This document shows, piece after piece, positions 1-5,623 of a stretch of DNA of 5,659 nt (positions within the stretch are counted from its first letter, which is position 1; each line of letters opens with the position of its first letter). The position numbers were made by a program, and so were the translations under genes. A model generated the notes under the pieces. That model searched no databases and was not told the DNA's origin. It saw only the letters and a list, made by a program, of their open reading frames with translations. Origin of the DNA: Caulobacterales bacterium RIFOXYB1_FULL_67_16 (lineage in GTDB: Bacteria > Pseudomonadota > Alphaproteobacteria > Caulobacterales > Caulobacteraceae); contig MGLN01000132.1 in NCBI GenBank assembly GCA_001796045.1, forward strand, positions 648 through 6,306, read 5' to 3'.

Positions 1-1
1 C

Positions 2-883
2 ACCGTGGTCCTGCTGCGCGCCCTGGAAGAGCGCAAACAGGTCAAGGGCGAGATCGGCCGTATCGCCGTGGGCTGGCTGATCGTCGAGGATCTGGTCATC
101 GTCATCGCCCTGGTCATGCTGCCCATGATCATCCTGCCGGCCGGCGCCCAGACCGATCTCGCGGCCCTGGGCCTGAACGTCGGCTGGACCCTGCTGAAGG
201 TCGTCCTGTTCGTCGTCGGCATGCTGGTCGTCGGCGGCAAGCTGGTGCCGTGGCTCCTGGTCCGGATCGCACACACCCGGTCGCGCGAACTCTTCACCCT
301 GGGCGTCCTGGCCATCGCCCTCGGCATCGCCTGGCTGGCCTATTATCTGTTCCACTCCTTCGCGCTCGGCGCCTTCCTGGCCGGTCTGGTGATGAACGCC
401 TCGCCGCTGGGCCACAACGCGGCCGAACGCTCCCTGCCCCTGCGCGACGCCTTCGCCGTCCTCTTCTTCGTCTCGGTCGGCATGTTGTTCGACCCGATGA
501 TCCTGGTGCGCCAGCCCTGGGCCGTGCTCGGCGTGTTGGGCATCATCATCATCGGCAAGTCGGTCGCCGCCCTGGTCATCACACATACTTTCAAACTGGA
601 CCGGCCGACCGGCCTGACCGTCGCCGCCGCCCTGGCCCAGATCGGCGAATTCTCCTTCATCCTGGCCGCCCTGGGCGTCAGCCTGGGCGCCATGAGCCGC
701 GAGACCCACGACCTGATCCTGGCCGCCGCCCTGCTGTCGATCTCGCTGAATCCCTTCGTCTTCCTGTTCACCGACCGGATGGGGGGCCGCCCCCGCCCGC
801 CCGTCGCGGGCACGCCGGAGGCCAAGCAGGCGGCGATCGATCTTGCGGCCGACAAGGCGGCCCCCAATCCCGCCACGGCCTGA
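2..883 (+). CDS. CPA2 cation:proton antiporter, YbaL/KefB type, 3' part of gene (5' end outside window)
   Basis: This is an inner-membrane monovalent cation/proton antiporter of the CPA2 (Kef/YbaL) family, which exchanges K+ or Na+ for H+. The reading frame is already open at base 2 with TVVLLRALEER, a run that sits inside the membrane domain of YbaL proteins. Roughly the first 110-120 residues are therefore missing on the left, and the GTG at 5 is an internal Val codon. Counting from that Val, family signatures are GRIAVGWLIVED (18-29), SFALGAFLAGLV (118-129), PLRDAFAVLFFVSVG (145-159) and AQIGEFSFIL (211-220), with about seven hydrophobic segments. After the last helix (near residue 256) there is only a roughly 35-residue Pro/Ala-rich tail. 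E. coli YbaL, KefB and KefC carry a cytosolic TrkA-N (RCK) domain here. No continuation of it appears in another frame, so this looks like a genuine RCK-less form, not a frameshift. The ion specificity cannot be read from the sequence. Confidence 0.88.
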   Translation, partial: TVVLLRALEERKQVKGEIGRIAVGWLIVEDLVIVIALVMLPMIILPAGAQTDLAALGLNVGWTLLKVVLFVVGMLVVGGKLVPWLLVRIAHTRSRELFTLGVLAIALGIAWLAYYLFHSFALGAFLAGLVMNASPLGHNAAERSLPLRDAFAVLFFVSVGMLFDPMILVRQPWAVLGVLGIIIIGKSVAALVITHTFKLDRPTGLTVAAALAQIGEFSFILAALGVSLGAMSRETHDLILAAALLSISLNPFVFLFTDRMGGRPRPPVAGTPEAKQAAIDLAADKAAPNPATA

Positions 884-884
884 A

Positions 885-903
885 ACCCCTTGGCCGGAGG
901 GGT
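885..903 (+). terminator. Short inverted repeat after the antiporter gene, weak terminator candidate
   Basis: ACCCCT (885-890) pairs with AGGGGT (898-903) around a 7-base loop. It starts one base after the antiporter stop codon and lies 22 bases before the next gene. There is no T-run after it (the following bases are CCGACATCG), so it is not a classical intrinsic terminator. It may only slow transcription or stabilise the 3' end, or may be chance in GC-rich DNA. Confidence 0.25.
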
Positions 904-925
904 CCGACATCGTTAATGAAGGGCC

Positions 926-1123
926 ATGGACGCGACCTCTTCCCAACCGGCTGTTCTTCACTACGGCGACGGCGAATTCGCCGTCCTGAAGCCGGGCCGC
1001 TTCGTCCGCTGCGCCGTCAGCGAACGCCCCATCCCGCTGGAGACCCTCCGCTACTGGAGCCCGACCCGGCAGGAGGCCTATTTCGGCCCGGCCGAATTCA
1101 TCGCGCGGATGACCGGGGGGTGA
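926..1123 (+). CDS. DUF2093 domain-containing small protein
   Basis: This is a 65-residue soluble protein matching, from memory, the DUF2093 family, a small domain conserved in Alphaproteobacteria with no known function. The recognisable core is the GxFVRCAV segment around residues 24-31 (Cys29), then PIPLETLRYWS (35-45) and RQEAY (48-52). No signal peptide or membrane segment is visible. The ATG at 926 is preceded by GAAGGG, which is closer to the start codon than usual. The start is supported mainly by the family motif beginning soon after it. The TGA stop overlaps the GTG start of the downstream M23 gene, so the two are probably co-transcribed and translationally coupled. The single Cys and the Trp-rich motif are conserved in my recollection of the family, but no role can be assigned. 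Confidence 0.85.
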   Translation: MDATSSQPAVLHYGDGEFAVLKPGRFVRCAVSERPIPLETLRYWSPTRQEAYFGPAEFIARMTGG

Positions 1124-1962
1124 TCGGCCGCCGCCCCCTGCTGCTCGGTCTTGGCGCGGCCCTGGCGGCGGCGCCCGGCCGCGCCCGCGCCGAGGGGTCG
1201 GTGGCGCTCGACCTCAACGGCGCCTGGCGGCAGGGGGGCTACGCCCTGGGTCGCACCGAGCCGCGCGCCCTGATCCTCCTGGACGGCCGACCCCTGTCGA
1301 CCGCCTCGGCCGAAGGTCTCTTCGTCGTCGGCTTCGACCGCGACGCCCCGGCCTTCGCCGACCTCGAAGTCCGCGCCGGCGACCGCTCGACCCGCCGCCG
1401 CCTCGACATCGCGCCCCACGCCTTCCCCTCCACCCGCGTCGACGGCCTGCCGCCCGCCACCGTCGAACCCAGCGACCCCGCCCTTCTGGTCCGCATCCAG
1501 CAGGAGCTGGCGGAAAAGACTGCAGCCTTCGCCAGCGACGCCGACACCGCGGATTTCCGCGACGGCTTCGTATGGCCCCTGGAGACCTTCCGCATTTCCA
1601 GCGAATGGGGCGCCCAGCGCGTCCTCAACGGCACGCCCGCCCGCCCCCACTACGGCATAGATCTGGCCGCCCCCGCCGGAACCCTCATCCGCGCCCCTGC
1701 CGACGGCCGCGTCGTCTTCGTCCGCCCCGACATGCATTTCGAGGGCGGCCTGACCCTGATCGATCACGGCCAGGGACTGATCAGCGCCTATCTGCACCAG
1801 TCGCAGCAGGAGGTGACCCTGGGCCAGACCGTGCGGCGAGGCGACGCCCTTGGGCGTGTCGGCATGACAGGCCGCGCCACCGGCCCGCACCTGTGCTGGC
1901 GTCTGAAATGGCGCGAGCGCAACCTGGACCCTTCGCTTCTGGTCGGCGCCCATGTCCCCTGA
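1120..1962 (+). CDS. Exported M23 (LytM-like) metallopeptidase family protein with variant HxH motif
   Basis: This 280-residue protein is predicted to act in the periplasm on peptidoglycan cross-links or as an amidase activator. The GTG start at 1120 is chosen because residues 1-24 then form a signal peptide: GRRPLLLG (3-10, twin-arginine-like), an Ala/Leu-rich core, and RARA before Glu25 as a likely cleavage site. Residues about 26-105 form a beta-rich N-terminal region, with LNGAWRQGG at 32-40, typical of this alphaproteobacterial M23 subgroup. The LytM domain covers about 150-275. H177 and D181 (HYGID) match the first two zinc ligands, H226 (YLH) the catalytic His, and H257 the first His of HxH. 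The second HxH His, a zinc ligand in LytM, is Cys259 (HLC). It may keep zinc through Cys or may be a non-catalytic LytM factor. The gene overlaps the DUF2093 gene by four bases. The frame stays open far upstream, but that extension is antisense-like low-complexity translation. Confidence 0.88.
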   Translation: MIGRRPLLLGLGAALAAAPGRARAEGSVALDLNGAWRQGGYALGRTEPRALILLDGRPLSTASAEGLFVVGFDRDAPAFADLEVRAGDRSTRRRLDIAPHAFPSTRVDGLPPATVEPSDPALLVRIQQELAEKTAAFASDADTADFRDGFVWPLETFRISSEWGAQRVLNGTPARPHYGIDLAAPAGTLIRAPADGRVVFVRPDMHFEGGLTLIDHGQGLISAYLHQSQQEVTLGQTVRRGDALGRVGMTGRATGPHLCWRLKWRERNLDPSLLVGAHVP

Positions 1963-1987
1963 CGGAGGCTCGGCACAACTTCGAAAC

Positions 1988-2016
1988 TTGCTTCCCTAAG
2001 GATAACCCCGTAATCT
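1988..2016 (+). promoter_or_regulatory. Weak sigma-70-like promoter candidate before the response regulator gene
   Basis: TTGCTT (1988-1993) and TAATCT (2011-2016) are separated by exactly 17 bases and lie in the 83-base gap between the M23 gene and the response regulator. Each hexamer matches the enterobacterial consensus at only three of six positions, so the spacing is the main support. I see no TTAA-N7-TTAA CtrA box and no clear sigma-54 element here. A separate promoter is plausible because the preceding gene ends well upstream. Confidence 0.2.
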
Positions 2017-2045
2017 GATGGCCGTTTGCGGGGTGGGGGCTCCAG

Positions 2046-2555
2046 ATGTCATTGCTTCGGTCGCTGAACGTTCTGGTGGTGGACGACCACGACCATATGC
2101 TGGCCATCGCCTCCACGATTTTGCGCGGCGCCGGCGTCCGCAGTGTTCACGAAGCCAGCGACGGCCTCGCCGCCCTCGGCATCCTCGGCAGCAAGCCGAT
2201 CGACCTGGCCCTGGTCGACTACAACATGTTCCCGCTCGACGGGGTCGAAATGACCCGTCGGGTTCGCGCCGGCCTCGACGGCGTCAACACCTACCTGCCC
2301 ATCATCATGATGAGCGGCCACGCCGAGAAAAGCCGCATCCACGCCGCCCGCGACGCCGGGGTGACCGAATTCCTCGCCAAGCCCCTGACCGCCAAGGCCA
2401 TCATCAAGCGGATCAAGTCGGTGATCCTCAATCCCCGTCCCTTCGTGAAGACCGAGACCTATTGCGGCCCCTGCCGTCGCCGCAAGGAGGCGGCCAACTA
2501 CGCCGGACCGCTGCGTCGATCCGCCGACGCCGACGGGGCGTTCAACGCCGCATAG
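2046..2555 (+). CDS. Single-domain CheY-like response regulator with Arg-rich C-terminal tail
   Basis: This 169-residue cytoplasmic protein consists of a receiver domain (about 7-127) and a basic tail, with no DNA-binding or enzymatic output domain. The receiver is complete: acidic pair D13/D14 (VVDDHD), phospho-acceptor D58 (ALVDYN), switch Ser90 (MMSGH) and Lys112 followed by Pro (AKP). It should be phosphorylated by a histidine kinase, none of which is encoded here. The tail from residue 131 reads RPFVKTETY, then CGPC (140-143), RRRK (144-147), and GPLRR (154-158). This twice-repeated GPxRR pattern is common in alphaproteobacterial CheY-like proteins. It recalls the arginine-rich c-di-GMP-binding tail of the Caulobacter Cle proteins, which tune the flagellar motor. 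That link is an inference. A G-rich ribosome-binding stretch (GTGGGGG) lies about six bases before the ATG. The last 58 bases overlap the convergent acyltransferase gene. Confidence 0.92.
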   Translation: MSLLRSLNVLVVDDHDHMLAIASTILRGAGVRSVHEASDGLAALGILGSKPIDLALVDYNMFPLDGVEMTRRVRAGLDGVNTYLPIIMMSGHAEKSRIHAARDAGVTEFLAKPLTAKAIIKRIKSVILNPRPFVKTETYCGPCRRRKEAANYAGPLRRSADADGAFNAA

Positions 2556-3448
2556 ACCTTGTCCGGCCACCGCTTGTGGACCCAGAACCAGTCCTCCGGA
2601 ACCTCGCGAACCCGATCCTCGACGAAACGGTTCACGGCCTGGATCCCCGCCAGAATATCGGCGTCCCGGTCTCCGGTCTCAGCGATCCGGATCGGTTCAT
2701 GGGCCGTCACCCGGAACCGCACCCCCGGCAGGCGCACCACCGACAGCGGCTGGATCACGGTGTCGAACTTCAGCGCCAGCCGCGCCGCCCCAGGCGAGGC
2801 GTTGACCGGTTGCCCGAAGAACTCGACCTCCGGCCCCTGATTGTACTTCTGATCCACCAGCAGGGCGATCGAATCCCCCCGCTTCATTCCCGCCATCAGC
2901 TCACGCGTCCCATCCCCCTTCGGCGCGAACAGGCGGATGCCGTACCGCTCCCGGCTCTGACGGATCAGGGCGTCGACGTAAGGATTGTTCGCCGCCCGAT
3001 AGGTCACCTGGCAAGGCAGGCCCGAAGCCATGATCACCGCCGCCATCACTTCGAAATTGGCCAAATGACCCGAGATCAGCACCGCCGCCTTGCCGCCGTC
3101 GCGCAGGGCGTGCAGTCGCTCCATCCCCACCACCTCGACCCGTCCGCCCTCGGGCGTCAGCCGGTCCATCACCGCTAGTTCAGCGAAGGTCCGGCCGGTC
3201 CGATCCCACTGCTCCAACGCCAGGGCCTCGCGCTCGGCCTCCGAAATCTCGGGAAATGCGATCCGCAGATTGCGCATCACCGTCTTCTGCGTGCCGGTCT
3301 TCGGTCCCAGGGTCCGCAACAGCCATCCGCCCAGGCCCGAGGCCTTCTCGACACCAAGCAGCCGCAGAAAACCAAACAGCGCCTGGAAGCCGAAAGCCTC
3401 CAGGCGCCAGATCAGATCCTGCCGCAGGTCGTTTCGCTTACCAGGCAA
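2498..3448 (-). CDS. Lipid A biosynthesis acyltransferase, LpxL/HtrB family
   Basis: This 316-residue late acyltransferase of the lysophospholipid/lipid A acyltransferase family would transfer a secondary acyl chain from acyl-ACP to the Kdo-lipid A precursor at the inner membrane. The catalytic HX4E motif is H128-LANF-E133 (SGHLANFE), and the family's C-terminal DWFWVHKRW lies at 286-294. Hydrophobic residues about 20-47 probably form the N-terminal membrane anchor. Length is normal for the family. The start is a TTG at 3448-3446. An in-frame TGA lies two codons upstream, no ATG or GTG is available before conserved sequence, and GGTGGA sits seven bases ahead as a ribosome-binding site. The first 11 bases lie inside the end of the upstream SDR gene, suggesting translational coupling. 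The last 16 or so residues (ALNAPSASADRRSGPA) lie beyond the usual family end and largely antisense to the response regulator tail. The acyl chain and position acylated cannot be told. Confidence 0.9.
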   Translation of the reverse strand: MPGKRNDLRQDLIWRLEAFGFQALFGFLRLLGVEKASGLGGWLLRTLGPKTGTQKTVMRNLRIAFPEISEAEREALALEQWDRTGRTFAELAVMDRLTPEGGRVEVVGMERLHALRDGGKAAVLISGHLANFEVMAAVIMASGLPCQVTYRAANNPYVDALIRQSRERYGIRLFAPKGDGTRELMAGMKRGDSIALLVDQKYNQGPEVEFFGQPVNASPGAARLALKFDTVIQPLSVVRLPGVRFRVTAHEPIRIAETGDRDADILAGIQAVNRFVEDRVREVPEDWFWVHKRWPDKVYAALNAPSASADRRSGPA

Positions 3449-4220
3449 TCGTCAATCCACCGTCCACCACAAGGGTCTGCCCCGTCACATAGGCCGAGGC
3501 GGGGCTGCACAGATAGACCGCCGTGCCGGCGATTTCATCCGGCTGACCGATCCTTTTCAGCGGGGCGGGCTCCGTCACCGTCTTCAGCAGTTCCGGGTTC
3601 TCCCACAGGTATTTGGCGAAGTCGGTCTGGACCAGGCCGGGCGCGATACAATTGACCCGCACGTTCGACGGCCCCCACTCCACCGCCAGATTCCGCACCA
3701 GTTGCATGTCGGCGGCCTTGGAGATGTTGTAGGCGCCGATCAGGGCGTTGCCGCGCAGGCCGCCAATGGACGAGATGACCAGGATGGCCCCGTCCTTGCG
3801 CTCCAGCATCTGGGGGGCGACCATCTGGATTAGCCAGTGGTTGGAGATGACGTTGTTCTGCAGGATCTTCTCGAACTGCTCGTCGGCGATCCCCCCCATC
3901 GGCCCGGCGTAGGGATTGGTGGCGGCGTTGCAGACCAGGATGTCGATCTGGCCGAAGGCGGCGTTAGTGTCATCCACCAGACGCTGAAGATCCGCCTTGG
4001 AGGCGATGTTGGCGGGCACTGCAATGGCGCGGCCTTGGCCGTACCTGGCAGTGATCTCGGCGGCGACCTCGTCGCAGGGCCCGGCCTTGCGCGAGGAGAT
4101 GACGACGCGGGCGCCGTGTTCGGCCAGGCGCTCGGCGATCGCCTTGCCGATGCCGCGCGACGAGCCGGTTATGACGGCGACCTTGCCGGTGAGATCGAAC
4201 AGTTCCATTGCGTTTCCCAT
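3438..4220 (-). CDS. SDR family NAD(P)-dependent oxidoreductase (DHRS4-like)
   Basis: This 260-residue classical short-chain dehydrogenase/reductase is a cytoplasmic Rossmann enzyme reducing a carbonyl or oxidising an alcohol. Visible motifs are TGSSRGIG (18-25) for the dinucleotide, CNAA (97-100) in the NNAG position, N123, and the catalytic S151, Y164 and K168 (YNISK). R22 and R44 (after the second strand, SSRK) favour NADP(H). The C-terminal VTGQTLVVDGGLTI is typical. The overall pattern resembles bacterial DHRS4-like carbonyl reductases and FabG-like proteins, but the substrate is unknown. Two ATGs are possible. The one at 4220 has GGCGGAA upstream. The one at 4208 (MELFDLTGK) has GGGAA five bases ahead and would remove only MGNA. 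The stop overlaps the start of the acyltransferase by 11 bases, so the two form an operon. Its role next to a lipid A gene is not evident. Confidence 0.92.
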   Translation of the reverse strand: MGNAMELFDLTGKVAVITGSSRGIGKAIAERLAEHGARVVISSRKAGPCDEVAAEITARYGQGRAIAVPANIASKADLQRLVDDTNAAFGQIDILVCNAATNPYAGPMGGIADEQFEKILQNNVISNHWLIQMVAPQMLERKDGAILVISSIGGLRGNALIGAYNISKAADMQLVRNLAVEWGPSNVRVNCIAPGLVQTDFAKYLWENPELLKTVTEPAPLKRIGQPDEIAGTAVYLCSPASAYVTGQTLVVDGGLTIAW

Positions 4221-4316
4221 GAGTTCCGCCGGGTTATTTGCGCCCCGGCTCTAGCCGAACGACATTGATAGCCTGATACTCAGGCGATTCCATCCGGGAG
4301 TGGCCACCGCCAGCCG
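4221..4316. promoter_or_regulatory. Divergent intergenic region with two short dyads between the SDR gene and the tipF-like gene
   Basis: These 96 bases must hold the promoters of both the leftward SDR-acyltransferase pair and the rightward tipF-like gene. Two perfect dyads are visible: CGGCT-CT-AGCCG (4246-4257) and GCCTGA-TAC-TCAGGC (4271-4285). Either could be an operator. On the minus strand GCTAGAGC (4255-4248) matches seven of eight positions of the Caulobacter housekeeping -10 (GCTANAWC), but no good -35 lies at the right distance. I found no TTAA-N7-TTAA CtrA box. The promoter role is inferred from gene orientation. Confidence 0.4.
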
Positions 4317-5591
4317 ATGCGTAACCTGACCACGGGCTTTCTGTATTTCGCCTATCTGTTCCTCGGCATGACCGTGGGGGCCTTTCTGTGGCGTGCGGGT
4401 CTGGGCGCCGGAGCGGGCGTGGCGGGTGCGCTCGGAGCACTTGGCCTGCTCGGGGCCTTCCACGGCATCGTGACCGGGATCACGGCCCGTCGCGCCCTGA
4501 AGAAGGAGATCGACCAGGTGCGCGAGGCGCATCGGTTGCTGGCCGATGCGATGGAATCGACCCAGGGCGCCCTGACCGAACTGGCCCGCGCCATCGAGAG
4601 CGGCGCCCTGTCGGACACAGACGCCTTGACGGGTGAAGTCCGGATGCTGGAGACCCTGGTCCAGCAGATGAGCGAAAGCATCGATCAGCGGCTGTCCAGC
4701 GCCCCGAACGTCGGCGTCGACACCTTCGAGGGCCGCCGTCTGGCCCAGTCCAACGTCCTGCTGCGCACGATCCACGAGGCGCTGAGCGAGGGACGGGTCG
4801 ATCTGTACCTTCAGCCGGTCGTCTCCCTGCCCCAGCGCCGGACCATCTTCTACGAGAGCTTCACCCGCCTGCGGGACGCCACCGACCGGGTGATGATGCC
4901 GGCCGAGTACCTGTCCCTGGCCGAAGGCGAAGGCCTGGTGCCGGCGATCGACAATCTGCTGCTGTTCCGCTGCGCCCAGATCGTGCGGCGGCTGGCGCGG
5001 CAGGACCGGAAGGTCGGAGTCTTCTGCAATGTGGCCCTGACCTCGTTGGGCGATGAGACCTTCTTCCCGCGCTTCCTGGACTTCCTTAGCGAGAACCGCG
5101 ATCTGAACCAGGCGCTGATCTTCGAACTGGGCCAGGCCAACTTCGACGCGCGCGGCGCCGTCGAAGCCCGCAACATGGCCAAGCTGGCGGACCTGGGCTT
5201 CCGCTTCTCGCTGGACAAGGTCCAGACCCTGGACCTGGACTTCGCCGATCTGCAGCGGGCGGACGTCAGGTTCATCAAGGTGGCGGCGGACCTGCTGATC
5301 GAGCAGTTGCTGGATCTGGATGGCGGCGCGCCGCTGCGGTCCATGCCCGACATCCAGGCCGCCGACTTCGCCGCCCTGACCCGCCGCTACGGCGTCGAGG
5401 TGATCGCCGAGAAGGTCGAGTCGGAACGCCAGATCGTCGACATCCTGGAACTGGACGTCGGCATGGGACAGGGCCACCTGTTCGGAGAGCCCCGCGCCAT
5501 CAAGGAAAAGGTCCTGGCCGAAACCGATCCGCCGGCGGACTTCCTGCGCTCGACCCTGCGGACGGCCGAGCAGCGTCGCCGGTTCAACTGA
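4317..5591 (+). CDS. tipF: TipF-like degenerate EAL-domain protein, flagellar assembly regulator
   Basis: This 424-residue protein has the layout of Caulobacter TipF, a polar c-di-GMP receptor needed for flagellum assembly. It has two N-terminal membrane segments (about 7-25 and 29-53), a predicted coiled coil (about 57-125) and a C-terminal EAL domain (about 145-400). The EAL signature reads ESF (E180-F182). N238, E270, D300, K321, E365 (IAEKVE) and Q385-G386 (GQGHLFG) are in the expected places. The DDFGxG loop is degenerate: D300 is followed by KVQ, so the second catalytic Asp is lost. Ligand binding without phosphodiesterase activity is therefore likely, as reported for TipF. The ATG at 4317 is the first usual start after an in-frame TAG at 4269. 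It lacks a strong ribosome-binding site (GGGAG is about 16 bases away), but the first membrane helix begins directly after it. Assignment to TipF is from remembered architecture and motifs, not an alignment. Confidence 0.82.
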   Translation: MRNLTTGFLYFAYLFLGMTVGAFLWRAGLGAGAGVAGALGALGLLGAFHGIVTGITARRALKKEIDQVREAHRLLADAMESTQGALTELARAIESGALSDTDALTGEVRMLETLVQQMSESIDQRLSSAPNVGVDTFEGRRLAQSNVLLRTIHEALSEGRVDLYLQPVVSLPQRRTIFYESFTRLRDATDRVMMPAEYLSLAEGEGLVPAIDNLLLFRCAQIVRRLARQDRKVGVFCNVALTSLGDETFFPRFLDFLSENRDLNQALIFELGQANFDARGAVEARNMAKLADLGFRFSLDKVQTLDLDFADLQRADVRFIKVAADLLIEQLLDLDGGAPLRSMPDIQAADFAALTRRYGVEVIAEKVESERQIVDILELDVGMGQGHLFGEPRAIKEKVLAETDPPADFLRSTLRTAEQRRRFN

Positions 5592-5600
5592 AGCCTGTTT

Positions 5601-5623
5601 CCTTCTCCCCTTGCGGGAGAAGG
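5601..5623 (+). terminator. Strong hairpin after the tipF-like gene, left part of a REP-like element
   Basis: CCTTCTCCC (5601-5609) pairs perfectly with GGGAGAAGG (5615-5623) over a 5-base CTTGC loop, starting nine bases after the stop codon. A T-rich stretch precedes it, but none follows, so any terminator action would not be classical. It more probably protects the transcript 3' end or simply belongs to the repeat described separately. Confidence 0.45.

Noticed and set aside
250..1119. Long open frame upstream of, and in frame with, the M23 gene
   Set aside because: It lies over the antiporter and DUF2093 genes in another frame and translates to Arg/Pro/Gly-rich sequence typical of a shifted GC-rich frame. 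The M23 signal peptide begins at the GTG at 1120.
1078..1953. Long minus-strand open frame opposite the M23 gene
   Set aside because: Its translation is Gly/Ala/Val-rich with no recognisable motif, whereas the plus strand carries clear M23 motifs. It is an antisense shadow of high-GC coding DNA.
1980..1985. TTCGAA palindrome flanked by repeated AACTT
   Set aside because: Six-base palindromes and five-base repeats are expected by chance; no longer dyad is formed.
2001..2027. Possible general-stress (EcfG-type, GGAAC-N16/17-CGTT) promoter before the regulator
   Set aside because: The -35 would read GGATAAC, not GGAAC, so the key element is broken by an inserted base. I did not call it.
2537..2549. 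Small palindrome GGCGTT-C-AACGCC at the end of the regulator gene as a bidirectional terminator
   Set aside because: The stem is only five bases with a usable loop, no T-run follows on either strand, and it lies within coding sequence of both genes.
2018..3178. Plus-strand open frame of 386 codons across the regulator and acyltransferase genes
   Set aside because: Arg/Pro/His-rich translation with no domain. It covers two genes supported by catalytic motifs in other frames.
4251..5477. Minus-strand open frame of 408 codons opposite the tipF-like gene
   Set aside because: Gln/Gly/Asp-rich shadow with no motif. The plus strand has membrane helices and EAL-domain residues.
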